Shown here piece after piece: positions 44,381 to 55,020 of a stretch of DNA of 64,000 nt (its first letter is position 1; the number at the start of each line of letters is the position of its first letter). Made by a program: the position numbers and the translations under genes. This stretch comes from Limnohabitans sp. (lineage in GTDB: Bacteria > Pseudomonadota > Gammaproteobacteria > Burkholderiales > Burkholderiaceae_C), in the NCBI GenBank assembly GCA_030158125.1, contig JAOATL010000015.1:248001-312000 (forward strand). Direction: 5' to 3'. The notes below the pieces were generated by a model, which saw only the letters and a program-made list of their open reading frames with translations, was not told the origin of the DNA and ran no database searches.

Positions 44381-45781
44381 ATGAGCAACGGACAGCACCC
44401 TCACGACGCCGACGATGCAGGCCAGGCGCTCTGGCAAGTCTGCCTAGACGAGCTGTCTCAGGAGATGCCTGAGCAACAGTTCAATACGTGGATCAAACCC
44501 CTCACCGCGCAAGTATCTGACGACCTGTCCAAGGTCACTTTGTACGTGGCCAACCGTTTCAAATTGGACTGGATTCGGGCGCAGTACAGTGCCAAGTTGG
44601 CCGACGTGCTGTCTCGTTTGCATGGCCAAAAAATTCAAATTGAGTTAGCGCTTGCTACCAGAGAAGTGCAAGGAAAAACCGCATTTTCAATGGCCAAAGC
44701 GGCATTGGAGGCCCGTCCAGAAACGGTAGAGGTGCCCGATGAGGCGCCAGCCGATGGGCATCGCCATCGCCTGAACACGGCACTCACCTTTGACACCTTG
44801 GTCGAGGGCTCGGCCAACCGCATGGCGCGCGCTGCAGCCATGCACGTGGCCACCATGCCTGGCCATCTTTACAACCCGCTGTTCATTTATGGTGGCGTGG
44901 GTTTGGGCAAGACCCATTTGGTCCATGCGGTGGGCAATAAGTTGCTGGCCGACAAGCCCGATGCCAAAGTTCTCTACATTCACGCTGAACAATTTGTATC
45001 AGATGTGGTTAAAGCCTATCAGCGCAAAACTTTTGACGAGTTCAAGCACCGCTACCACTCACTCGACTTGCTGCTGATTGACGATGTGCAGTTCTTTGCC
45101 AACAAAGACCGCACCCAAGAAGAATTCTTCAACGCCTTTGAGGCGCTGCTGGCCAAAAAATCGCACATTGTGATGACCAGCGACACCTATCCCAAAGGCT
45201 TGGCCGACATCCATGAGCGATTGGTCTCGCGTTTTGATTCGGGACTCACGGTGGCCATAGAGCCGCCCGAGCTTGAAATGCGCGTGGCCATTCTGATCAA
45301 CAAAGCCATCAGCGAGGGCAGCGTCATGCCCGAAGAGGTGGCCTTCTTTGTCGCCAAGAACGTGCGCTCTAACGTGCGCGAACTGGAAGGCGCCTTGCGC
45401 AAAATTTTGGCGTATTCACGTTTCAACCAGAAGGAAATTTCCATCCAGTTGGCACGTGAAGCCCTGCGCGACCTGCTGTCGATTCAAAACCGCCAGATCA
45501 GCGTTGAAAACATCCAAAAAACGGTGGCCGATTATTACAAGATCAAGGTCGCCGACATGTATTCCAAAAAGAGACCTGCCAGCATTGCGCGGCCGCGGCA
45601 AATTGCCATGTATTTGGCCAAAGAGTTAACCCAAAAGAGCTTGCCCGAGATTGGCGAGCTGTTTGGCGGCCGCGATCACACCACCGTCTTGCATGCCGTG
45701 CGCAAAATCAGTGCCGAGCGTCAGCAACTGACCGAGCTGAACCAGCAATTGCACGTTTTGGAGCAAACCCTCAAAGGCTAA
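44381..45781 (+). CDS. dnaA: Chromosomal replication initiator protein DnaA
   Basis: 466 residues. Domain I (about 1-85: [25 protein letters not shown]) mediates self-association. Domain II is a short linker. Domain III is an AAA+ ATPase with [16 protein letters not shown] (Walker A), [10 protein letters not shown] (Walker B) and a sensor II region at [12 protein letters not shown]. Domain IV binds DNA with [18 protein letters not shown]. The ATG at 44381 follows a 249-base gap containing one consensus DnaA box. Confidence 0.98.
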   Translation: MSNGQHPHDADDAGQALWQVCLDELSQEMPEQQFNTWIKPLTAQVSDDLSKVTLYVANRFKLDWIRAQYSAKLADVLSRLHGQKIQIELALATREVQGKTAFSMAKAALEARPETVEVPDEAPADGHRHRLNTALTFDTLVEGSANRMARAAAMHVATMPGHLYNPLFIYGGVGLGKTHLVHAVGNKLLADKPDAKVLYIHAEQFVSDVVKAYQRKTFDEFKHRYHSLDLLLIDDVQFFANKDRTQEEFFNAFEALLAKKSHIVMTSDTYPKGLADIHERLVSRFDSGLTVAIEPPELEMRVAILINKAISEGSVMPEEVAFFVAKNVRSNVRELEGALRKILAYSRFNQKEISIQLAREALRDLLSIQNRQISVENIQKTVADYYKIKVADMYSKKRPASIARPRQIAMYLAKELTQKSLPEIGELFGGRDHTTVLHAVRKISAERQQLTELNQQLHVLEQTLKG

Positions 45782-45951
45782 ATGAGGGGCCGGAATGAAG
45801 CCCCTCAAAAAGGGCTTGACCGGGGGGGTGGTCGAGCCCCTCTAAAGAATGCCGAATTAAGCGGCCAAAAGCTCAATTTAGGCCCAAAAATCAGCGAAAA
45901 TCTAGGGGCTCCCAAATTCCAAATTGGGGCCCCCCGAAAACAGAGGAAGAC
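45782..45951. other. dnaA-dnaN intergenic region with three hairpins
   Basis: Three inverted repeats crowd this 170-base gap: GAGGGGC/GCCCCTC just after the dnaA stop, GGGCTTGACC/GGTCGAGCCC with one mismatch around 45809-45836, and CCCAA/TTGGG near 45910-45930. G- and C-runs surround them. None has a clear T-run on the coding strand. They may limit readthrough into dnaN. I see no DnaA box here. Confidence 0.45.
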
Positions 45952-47061
45952 ATGATCGTACTGAAGGCCACCCAAGACAAATTGCTGTCTGTTTTGCAAT
46001 CCGTTTCTGGCATTGTGGAACGTCGTCACACATTGCCTGTTTTGGCCAATGTGCTGATTCGCAAAACTGGCAAAGCATTGCAGTTGACCACCAGCGATCT
46101 TGAAATTCAAATCCGCACCACCGCCGAAATGGATGGCGATGCTGGCGACTTCACCACCACCGTGGGTGCGCGCAAACTGATCGACATTTTGCGCACCATG
46201 CCTTCCGACCAAACAGTCAGTTTGGAATCCAGCCAAAGCAAATTGATTTTGAAGGGTGGCAAATCCAAGTTCACGTTGCAGACCTTGCCTGCAGAAGATT
46301 TTCCGCTGGTGCAAGAAGCTGCCAGCTTTGGCCCCGTGTTCAGCATTCCGCAAAAAACCTTGAAGCAATTGCTCAGCCAAGTTTCGTTTGCCATGGCTGT
46401 GCACGACATTCGTTACTACCTCAACGGCATTTTGTTTGTGGCAGAAGGCAAGCAGTTGTCTTTGGTGTCCACCGATGGTCACCGTTTGGCCTTTGCGTCA
46501 GCCACCTTGGACACCGATGTGCCCAACAAGCAAGAAGTCATCTTGCCGCGCAAAACCGTGCTCGAAATGCAGCGCTTGCTCAGCGATGCCGAAGGCGCCA
46601 TCGACATGCAGTTTGCCAACAACCAAGCCAAGTTCAGTTTTGGCGGCATGGAGTTTGTGACCAAACTCGTTGAAGGCAAGTTCCCCGATTACAACCGCGT
46701 CATTCCTAAAGGCCATCGCAACAACCTGACGCTGGGTCGTCAAGCTTTGTTGTCGTGCTTGCAGCGCACTGCCATTCTCACCAGCGACAAATTCAAAGGC
46801 GTTCGCCTCAATTTGGACCCTGGTACTTTGCGTGTGGCCTCCACCAACGCCGAGCAAGAAGAAGCCGTGGACGAGCTCGACATTGACTACGGTGGTGACA
46901 GCATTGAAATTGGCTTTAACGTGACCTACATCATCGATGTGCTCACCAACATGGGCCAAGACATGGTGCGCATTGATTTGGCCGATGCCAACAGCTCTGC
47001 GCTCATCACCATTCCAGAAAACGACCAGTTCAAATACGTGGTGATGCCCATGCGCATTTAA
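45952..47061 (+). CDS. dnaN: DNA polymerase III beta subunit (sliding clamp)
   Basis: 369 residues. The ring-forming clamp holds polymerase III on DNA. Three repeated clamp domains are visible, with MIVLKATQDKLLSVLQSVSGIVERRHTLPVLANVLI at the start, FAMAVHDIRYYLNGILF and LVSTDGHRLAFA in the second domain, and the hydrophobic peptide-binding cleft closing with FKYVVMPMRI at the end. AGAGGAAGAC precedes the ATG. Confidence 0.98.
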   Translation: MIVLKATQDKLLSVLQSVSGIVERRHTLPVLANVLIRKTGKALQLTTSDLEIQIRTTAEMDGDAGDFTTTVGARKLIDILRTMPSDQTVSLESSQSKLILKGGKSKFTLQTLPAEDFPLVQEAASFGPVFSIPQKTLKQLLSQVSFAMAVHDIRYYLNGILFVAEGKQLSLVSTDGHRLAFASATLDTDVPNKQEVILPRKTVLEMQRLLSDAEGAIDMQFANNQAKFSFGGMEFVTKLVEGKFPDYNRVIPKGHRNNLTLGRQALLSCLQRTAILTSDKFKGVRLNLDPGTLRVASTNAEQEEAVDELDIDYGGDSIEIGFNVTYIIDVLTNMGQDMVRIDLADANSSALITIPENDQFKYVVMPMRI

Positions 47062-47077
47062 GGCCTGAACTGCTTGA

Positions 47078-49771
<2,694 letters not shown>

Positions 49772-50024
49772 TGTTGTAGGTTCTCAGATGTCTTGCAAAG
49801 ATTCTCAGAATTCTGCAAACGCTTTTCAAGGTCTTTAGAGCTGACGAATCTCATTGAGTTTTGAACTTCTCAATGAGTTCGAAGGCATGAGCTCCTCTAA
49901 GCGCGCATCAACAAAGAAGTGCCTGATAAATGTGGGGAATTTGCATTAAGCCAATTCCCCAACAAAATTAATTAGACGGCTTGTCAAGAAAACAACGCTG
50001 GTCGAAATTCCCGCTATCTCATGC
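49772..50024. other. gyrB-thsA intergenic region: border of the defence island
   Basis: A 253-base gap with three pieces of structure. Two imperfect direct repeats lie end to end at 49780-49801 and 49801-49822 (TTCTCAGA followed about 8 bases later by TGCAAA). CTCATTGAG and CTCAATGAG (49850-49877) form a perfect 9-base hairpin extended by GAA/TTC. GGGGAATT and AATTCCCC (49934-49960) form another, followed by an A/T-rich run. The two hairpins could end gyrB and thsA transcripts. No integrase or att-like core is recognised. Confidence 0.45.
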
Positions 50025-51509
50025 TTATGCAAGCCTTGCAGACGCAGCTTGCTCAGCGCGTTGGAGCAGTTCCAACACTGCATGGGTGATTTGCTCGTTA
50101 GTGGCAAACGAATCACCAAGCACTCTCAACTCTTTGGTCGCATTGAGGCCCGGCAAGAAAATTTCTGGTTCAGCCATCGCTTGCTGCCAATATGAATGAG
50201 CCACATGTCCACTGATTCCGACAGGAATCACGGGTTTGCCCATGCTCAAGGCAATGCTCACTTCTTCCTCTACACCTGCAGAAGCCACATGCAAACCGTT
50301 GCCGTCATCTTTGTTGCCGGAGACGATCACGACTGCACCGACACGTGAAATCATGTCTTCGCGATGCCGTTTGAATGCCACGTTTCGTCTGGCTACAGGT
50401 GTATTGCCAGGGAATGGACGGATCAAAACTCGATCTGCAGGCTGCACCTGCTGACACTCATAGACCGCATGGTAGGCACCCAATATGGTCTGCTCTGCAA
50501 TTCCGACGCCGAACCCAGACACCAGATTAAATCCACGACGAATGATTTCACCTCCAAGCCGCTTGCTCAGATCATTCAATCGATCCGCCCCAAGTGGTGA
50601 CGGGTCATGGGCCGCACCAGAAACGAATACACCTCGTCGCGTGACGAACGACTCTAAAAGACGCAACAAATCAGGGATCTGTTCGTACTCGTCTACCCAT
50701 ACCGTCTGGATACCGTATCGCAATAAATCTTGGCTTTGAAGCTCTGCCTTGCGCTGCTCGTAGGCGAGCTCTTCATCAGTGCGTATGCCGTTTACGCACG
50801 TTGCAGGCGAACGTCGGGTAATCCAGTAATGGGTTCTTTGATTCACGCCAAGTTGCCCACGGACCTTTGCCAAGATGCGTTCAACGTTGGGGTCTGTGAA
50901 GCTGAACCCTAGAAATAGCAACGTTTTTTCGATGAAGTCACCCTTCAAACTGTCGGTGAACAATCGACGCGTGACGTCATAGTCTTCGTAATCTTGTTTG
51001 GTTAGAACTGCTTGATGTGTCTGTGTGACGCAGCCGTGCATTTTGTAAATCGTGACGTCTCGCCCCTTTCGAGCTTGTGCCAAATTTTCAATCGTCAGTT
51101 TGATCTCGACGTGTCGACCTGCGCTCTTATAAGCATCCTCCAATATTTGGTCGTAGTTGGTTGTCCATACGGTATCAATCGGCAATCGCGTCAGCATCTC
51201 ATGGACAACAGTTGGTTGCGCGTCCCGGAGGAATGCGTCCATCAAGTGTTGATTGAAGTCGCCACGGCCGCACCTGGCATTGACCTGATACTGCGCAAGC
51301 GCTAACAGGTCGTGTTCTTTGTCAATGTCCAGGTCCAATTCATGCGCGGTCTCCCGTAACAAGCCTTTCCAGTCGATGAACCCCGCTTGACGTGAAACAC
51401 CCGCTCCGATGAAGAGTCCCGCCTCACCGTTGAGCACCCTCTCACCGAACCTGCGGACGAAGCCGAGCTGATCCTTGCTCGGCTGCCAAGTTTGTACCGC
51501 GCCGCTCAT
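50025..51509 (-). CDS. thsA: Thoeris NADase effector ThsA (SIR2 + SLOG)
   Basis: 494 residues from the ATG at 51509, which overlaps the thsB stop as ATGA. The N-terminal SIR2-like domain (about 15-280) shows GLFIGAGVSRQAGF (GAGVS at 35-39), TVWTTNYDQ with the catalytic-type Asn118, and KMHG with His158. These residues correspond to the NAD-cleaving pair of Bacillus cereus ThsA. A SLOG domain follows (about 298-460: VFVSGAAHDPSP, NLVSGFGVGIAEQTILGAYHAV, GAVVIVSGNKDD, EEEVSIALSMGKPVIPV), the sensor of the cyclic ADP-ribose isomer made by ThsB. In known Thoeris systems this signal switches ThsA on, it destroys NAD+ and the phage-infected cell stops. It is the last gene of the leftward island. 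Confidence 0.92.
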   Translation of the reverse strand: MSGAVQTWQPSKDQLGFVRRFGERVLNGEAGLFIGAGVSRQAGFIDWKGLLRETAHELDLDIDKEHDLLALAQYQVNARCGRGDFNQHLMDAFLRDAQPTVVHEMLTRLPIDTVWTTNYDQILEDAYKSAGRHVEIKLTIENLAQARKGRDVTIYKMHGCVTQTHQAVLTKQDYEDYDVTRRLFTDSLKGDFIEKTLLFLGFSFTDPNVERILAKVRGQLGVNQRTHYWITRRSPATCVNGIRTDEELAYEQRKAELQSQDLLRYGIQTVWVDEYEQIPDLLRLLESFVTRRGVFVSGAAHDPSPLGADRLNDLSKRLGGEIIRRGFNLVSGFGVGIAEQTILGAYHAVYECQQVQPADRVLIRPFPGNTPVARRNVAFKRHREDMISRVGAVVIVSGNKDDGNGLHVASAGVEEEVSIALSMGKPVIPVGISGHVAHSYWQQAMAEPEIFLPGLNATKELRVLGDSFATNEQITHAVLELLQRAEQAASARLA

Positions 51510-52003
51510 TGATTGGCCCGAATCGTGATGGCCTCTTCGATCCACTTTTCAAGGTTGTCCTTGATGTGTTTGTAGACCGCAGTGCTGTCGCTGCCAGGTG
51601 GGTCATAGGTTTTGACCACGTTGGACAAGTTCTTGGTGCCGTTCTTCAGTGTGAAGCCATCGAATGGATTGGCTCCCTTTGTGCTGGTCTTCCCATCACT
51701 GTTCTTGAGGCCATGGATATGCACTCCCAGCAGGCCCTTGCCAGAAGCCCAAGCCTTCTTGATTTCATGGTCAATCCATTTCCGATTGGCCGTGGCCGAC
51801 CCGATGAGGACCACAACGCAACTGCGTCCCGTCATCTGCTCATCGATCCATTTCCCAATGGCCTTGTCGCCACCTTTTGTGACAGTTTCCCAGTCGTTGT
51901 CTTTCGCCGGTTTGTTGTCCTCGATGGCACCAATGTTACGCACCTGAGAAACCCGCCAGTTGTCGGGTAGGTAATGAAAGCTGTAAAAAACCTTGCGAGC
52001 CAT
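51506..52003 (-). CDS. thsB: Thoeris TIR-like sensor ThsB
   Basis: 165 residues from the ATG at 52003, which has AAGGA five bases upstream; a longer in-frame start lacks a ribosome site. The N-terminus MARKVFYSFHYLPDNWRVSQVRN matches the TIR-like (DUF1863) ThsB fold. CVVVLIGSATANRKWIDHEIKKAW carries the catalytic-type Glu80, GLLGVHIHGLKN follows, and KGANPFDGF is the conserved loop after it. ThsB recognises infection and converts NAD+ into a cyclic ADP-ribose isomer that activates ThsA. Coupled translation with thsA supports the system call. The upstream 215-base gap is very A/T-rich and probably holds its promoter, but no clear boxes stand out. Confidence 0.92.
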   Translation of the reverse strand: MARKVFYSFHYLPDNWRVSQVRNIGAIEDNKPAKDNDWETVTKGGDKAIGKWIDEQMTGRSCVVVLIGSATANRKWIDHEIKKAWASGKGLLGVHIHGLKNSDGKTSTKGANPFDGFTLKNGTKNLSNVVKTYDPPGSDSTAVYKHIKDNLEKWIEEAITIRANQ

Positions 52004-52218
52004 ATACGTCCTTTTGCATAAAAATCCCAATCGACCACCGATCGGGGACACAGAACAAACAGCGAAAAGCATGCCAACAACATTCACCATTACGAATCAA
52101 CAACTTAGATGCTTTCCACTTAAAAAAAGAAGCGGAGAAGGTAAGAAAATTTCTGTAAATAGAAAATATTTATACGCTTGAGATCTTGTCTATTACAAGC
52201 AATGCCAAGATTGAATGG
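52004..52218. other. A/T-rich gap upstream of thsB
   Basis: This 215-base stretch between the GHKL-nuclease gene and thsB is much richer in A and T than its surroundings, especially 52110-52200. CTTGT and ACAAG (52184-52198) form a short inverted repeat. A TATAAATATT block on the reverse strand could serve as a promoter element. It suggests that the Thoeris pair is transcribed separately from the genes above it. Confidence 0.35.
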
Positions 52219-53970
52219 CTACTGTTGAACTGAAAGCTGCCAGTCAACCATCCGCCTTGCAGACGAAATGACGTCAAGAAACGAATAAGCCTCAACGTCA
52301 CCTTCACGATTTGTCATCGGAAAGTCAGCTGATCTGCTGCCGCCCATCACTAACACCTTGATCGGCTTCATCATGTATTTTGAGAGCTCGTGCCGGTAGC
52401 TAATGGCCTGCACGTAATCATCGTGGTTCAACGGGTGAGACGGGCGCTTGAACTCAATGAGTAAGCATGTCTCGTTCAAATCTTCGTTCAACAATAAGTC
52501 AGGGCGTTCCGAGGCCTTGGCACCCCCATACTTCTTGCCCAACATGTCTTCGACTGTCCGCTTGAGTGTCTGGTTGGACCGAAAGAAGGTGTATCCCGTA
52601 CCCAGAATCCACAGGTTGCGCTCGATCGCTTTGTGCATCTCTGCCTCGCGCGTCTCGGGGTTCCTTGCAAGCGCTTCGAGTTCGTCAAGAAACTGGGTTC
52701 GTGCTTTGGCCTGACTGACCAACAAGGCCATGTCTGCCATGCCAAATTCATCAAGAGCCGCCGAGATGGCCGCAACGTCCTTTTTGGAAGCGTCATGGAT
52801 GTGCGACAAAACCGCGCCGTACTCTGCGTTTTCGATTGCGTCGAGCAGTACATGAACATACTGCTCTAGCTTTGTCGGCTCCTCGCCGTAGAAGCGTTCC
52901 AGAACGCGCCGCACAGCCTTGTCCGCAAACTCCCGCCGATGCTCTGGCATGGCAGCGAGCCTGTCTTTGATCGACCGCTTGATTCGAGCTTCAGCAAGTT
53001 GAATTTCTCGGCTGTATCGTTCTTTGAACGCGGCAATCAAAACCGGTTGAATCTGCTCGGTGACCGCCGCCAAAAGATTGCTGTTCTCGATCACACTGTC
53101 CCAGCCTGCTGTAACGTGGTCACGAAGTCCGTCAGCTTCGATCTCTCCGTACAACTTGGTTTTCAGCTTCTGTGGAAAGTCTTCGCGCTCATCAAGCCCA
53201 AAGAAAGAGGGTTTGCCCACTACCTTTCCATCCACGCGCAAGACAATGCCTGCCTGCCGTTGAGCGGATTTTTCATCAGCAATCGCAAATCGTAGTTCTA
53301 CTGGACCGACCCCAGATACATCTACTTTCTGGTTTGTGAATGTACCGACGACGTCGTCGACACCCAGCAGCTTGTGATCGACATAAACGGAAAATTCTGA
53401 CGCGCGCCCGTACTCAAAGATCAGGACCTGCCGCATCCTTGCAGCTTCAGGGAAGGCCAGCTCACCATGGAGAGAATTCAACGTAATGGTGGTGCCATGC
53501 GAATCCGGGTCACAACGCTCGGTATCAATCTGAATTGGCAGATGTTCAATGTCTTCAACACCCGCGAGATCTTTCAAGCGCAGTGTAAATCGGCTGAGTG
53601 TTCCTCGCGTGCGCGTTTCCAGCGTCATCTCAGCTGCAGCCATCAGGCCAGCAAATTTACCAATGCCTTTTCGACCTTTGACAGGCCGTTGCTTGCCAGC
53701 AGTCCGCTCACCTCGATGCTCGCGCCTGTTCCTGGCAATGGCCAAGTAGTGTGATTCAAGTTCAGCCCGCGTCATACCTGTGCCATCGTCTGAAATAACG
53801 ATGGGCGCATCAGTCATAGGGGCTGGCAGTGAGATGTGGACGTTCTCAGCGTCAGCATCCCATGCGTTGTCGACCAATTCCTTCAGTGCTTTCTCCGTCG
53901 ATGGGTACTCCTGGCTTAAAAGCCGAGCCAACCTCGAATCAACTTGAAAGCGTGCAGTCTTTGCTGCCAT
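52219..53970 (-). CDS. GHKL ATPase fused to a PD-(D/E)xK-like nuclease domain
   Basis: 583 residues with a strong ribosome site (GGGAGGA) before the ATG. The N-terminal half is a GHKL/HSP90-type ATPase: EKALKELVDNAWDADA (metal-binding Asn35), VISDDGTGM (61-65, DxGxG) and GRKGIGKFAGL as the lid, close to MutL/MORC-like proteins. A helical middle region follows (about 300-460). The C-terminus (about 460-583) has the nuclease pattern RPDLLL (Asp491), LLIEFK (Glu506, Lys508) and a Q-x-x-x-Y motif in YVQAISY, with FRSN and LWILGTGY upstream. This resembles the DUF4263 (Shedu) type of nuclease, but I cannot confirm it. I infer a defence effector whose ATPase clamp controls DNA cutting. I do not recognise a named system. 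Confidence 0.75.
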   Translation of the reverse strand: MAAKTARFQVDSRLARLLSQEYPSTEKALKELVDNAWDADAENVHISLPAPMTDAPIVISDDGTGMTRAELESHYLAIARNRREHRGERTAGKQRPVKGRKGIGKFAGLMAAAEMTLETRTRGTLSRFTLRLKDLAGVEDIEHLPIQIDTERCDPDSHGTTITLNSLHGELAFPEAARMRQVLIFEYGRASEFSVYVDHKLLGVDDVVGTFTNQKVDVSGVGPVELRFAIADEKSAQRQAGIVLRVDGKVVGKPSFFGLDEREDFPQKLKTKLYGEIEADGLRDHVTAGWDSVIENSNLLAAVTEQIQPVLIAAFKERYSREIQLAEARIKRSIKDRLAAMPEHRREFADKAVRRVLERFYGEEPTKLEQYVHVLLDAIENAEYGAVLSHIHDASKKDVAAISAALDEFGMADMALLVSQAKARTQFLDELEALARNPETREAEMHKAIERNLWILGTGYTFFRSNQTLKRTVEDMLGKKYGGAKASERPDLLLNEDLNETCLLIEFKRPSHPLNHDDYVQAISYRHELSKYMMKPIKVLVMGGSRSADFPMTNREGDVEAYSFLDVISSARRMVDWQLSVQQ

Positions 53971-54058
53971 CGTCTTCCTCCCTAAATATCTGAATTTTCA
54001 GAGTTATTTGTCGATACTCATTTGTCAACAGATGGCAAGTTATAAAGCCCTCTAACGC
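53971..54058. other. Gap between PLD-like and GHKL genes
   Basis: An 88-base A/T-rich gap with CTGAATTTTCAG as a small hairpin and the ribosome site of the GHKL gene at its left end. It may carry a promoter for the GHKL gene, since the six genes above it are more tightly packed. Confidence 0.35.
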
Positions 54059-55018
54059 TCAAAACTTTTGGAGCTTGCGCCTGAACTGCGGGTCACCGTC
54101 AGTGAACTCATCACGTACGTCATTTGCATCATGAGGTGAAAGCATTGACCACCTAGTTGCCTCATTCTTCTTTGTGGTGTCAAAGCCGTATGGGACTGAA
54201 ATTCCCATCAAATTCGTGACAAGGTAGCGATCGTGAAACTCATCCCAAATAAATACCTTGATGTTCAGACTCTTTAGAACAGGATCAGCTTTGATGACTT
54301 GATCGAAGCTTTTCTTCCAGTCGCCAGCAGAACGCAGTTGTCCGCCATTGACAGTCTTTATCTGCCTGTGTAACTCAATATCAACACTTGGATTAATCGT
54401 CGTAATCGCCTTGAGTAGGATCAAGAAGTCTTGGTAATTCGCCGCTTGCAGGTCAAGATAGGGATCAATGAACATCAACGAACGGCTGTACTTGATCAAT
54501 GGCTTCAAGACATTGATGTACGCAACAATGTTCCGATCGACTTTTATCGAATAGCCGCCGCCTGAAAATGGCGGGCAAAAAGGTATCTTAGAGATACCCC
54601 TCGGCAAATCTTCATGTTCTGACGCCCTCAACGAGGCACAGAACTCATCGGTTCCGAAAAATTGGGTGATCTTAGGGTCGCCAATATGGGACGCCAACGC
54701 CTCTGCCAACCACTCGCCTTCAGCCGTAGGAGATCCCTGATTTTGGGCTGCGGCAGGAACGACTCTTCCGTTGACTCTGAGCTTCTTTAGTAGCTCGCGT
54801 GACCTGACATGTAGATCTTCCTTCCGCTCATCCAGAGCATTTCCCCACTTTCCATTTGAGAGATCGCGGATCACGCCAAACCGTTCGATGCCTTTCCATA
54901 GCGACGCAAGAGCGAGATGACCATGAGCTTCTCCAGGAATGAACGCACCTTGATCAGTCTTAACACCGAAGGCTGTCGGAAAAAAGATATCGGGGCTAAA
55001 GGCGAACTCATGCAACAT
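54059..55018 (-). CDS. Phospholipase-D-like protein paired with an AAA ATPase
   Basis: 319 residues, starting 2 bases after the ATPase stop. I do not recognise a named family for the N-terminal half (about 1-170: MLHEFAFSPDIFFPTAFGVK, ELLKKLRVNGRVVP). The C-terminal half looks like a single phospholipase-D-type fold: LMFIDPYLDLQ (DPYL at 185-188), then a strand-helix stretch, and DEFHDRYLVTNLMGISVPYGFD with His262-x-Arg in place of the usual HxK. The pattern is like the MIT-C/PLD-like domains. Such folds cut nucleic acid or phosphodiesters, or merely bind them. Only one HxR motif is present, so activity would require a dimer. The gene is lower in GC than its neighbours. Coupling to the ATPase argues for a two-component module. 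Confidence 0.6.
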   Translation of the reverse strand: MLHEFAFSPDIFFPTAFGVKTDQGAFIPGEAHGHLALASLWKGIERFGVIRDLSNGKWGNALDERKEDLHVRSRELLKKLRVNGRVVPAAAQNQGSPTAEGEWLAEALASHIGDPKITQFFGTDEFCASLRASEHEDLPRGISKIPFCPPFSGGGYSIKVDRNIVAYINVLKPLIKYSRSLMFIDPYLDLQAANYQDFLILLKAITTINPSVDIELHRQIKTVNGGQLRSAGDWKKSFDQVIKADPVLKSLNIKVFIWDEFHDRYLVTNLMGISVPYGFDTTKKNEATRWSMLSPHDANDVRDEFTDGDPQFRRKLQKF

Positions 55019-55020
55019 GA

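Noticed and set aside
45805-46482. 225-codon reverse frame over the start of dnaN
   Set aside because: It covers conserved dnaN sequence on the other strand and its product shows no recognisable motif.
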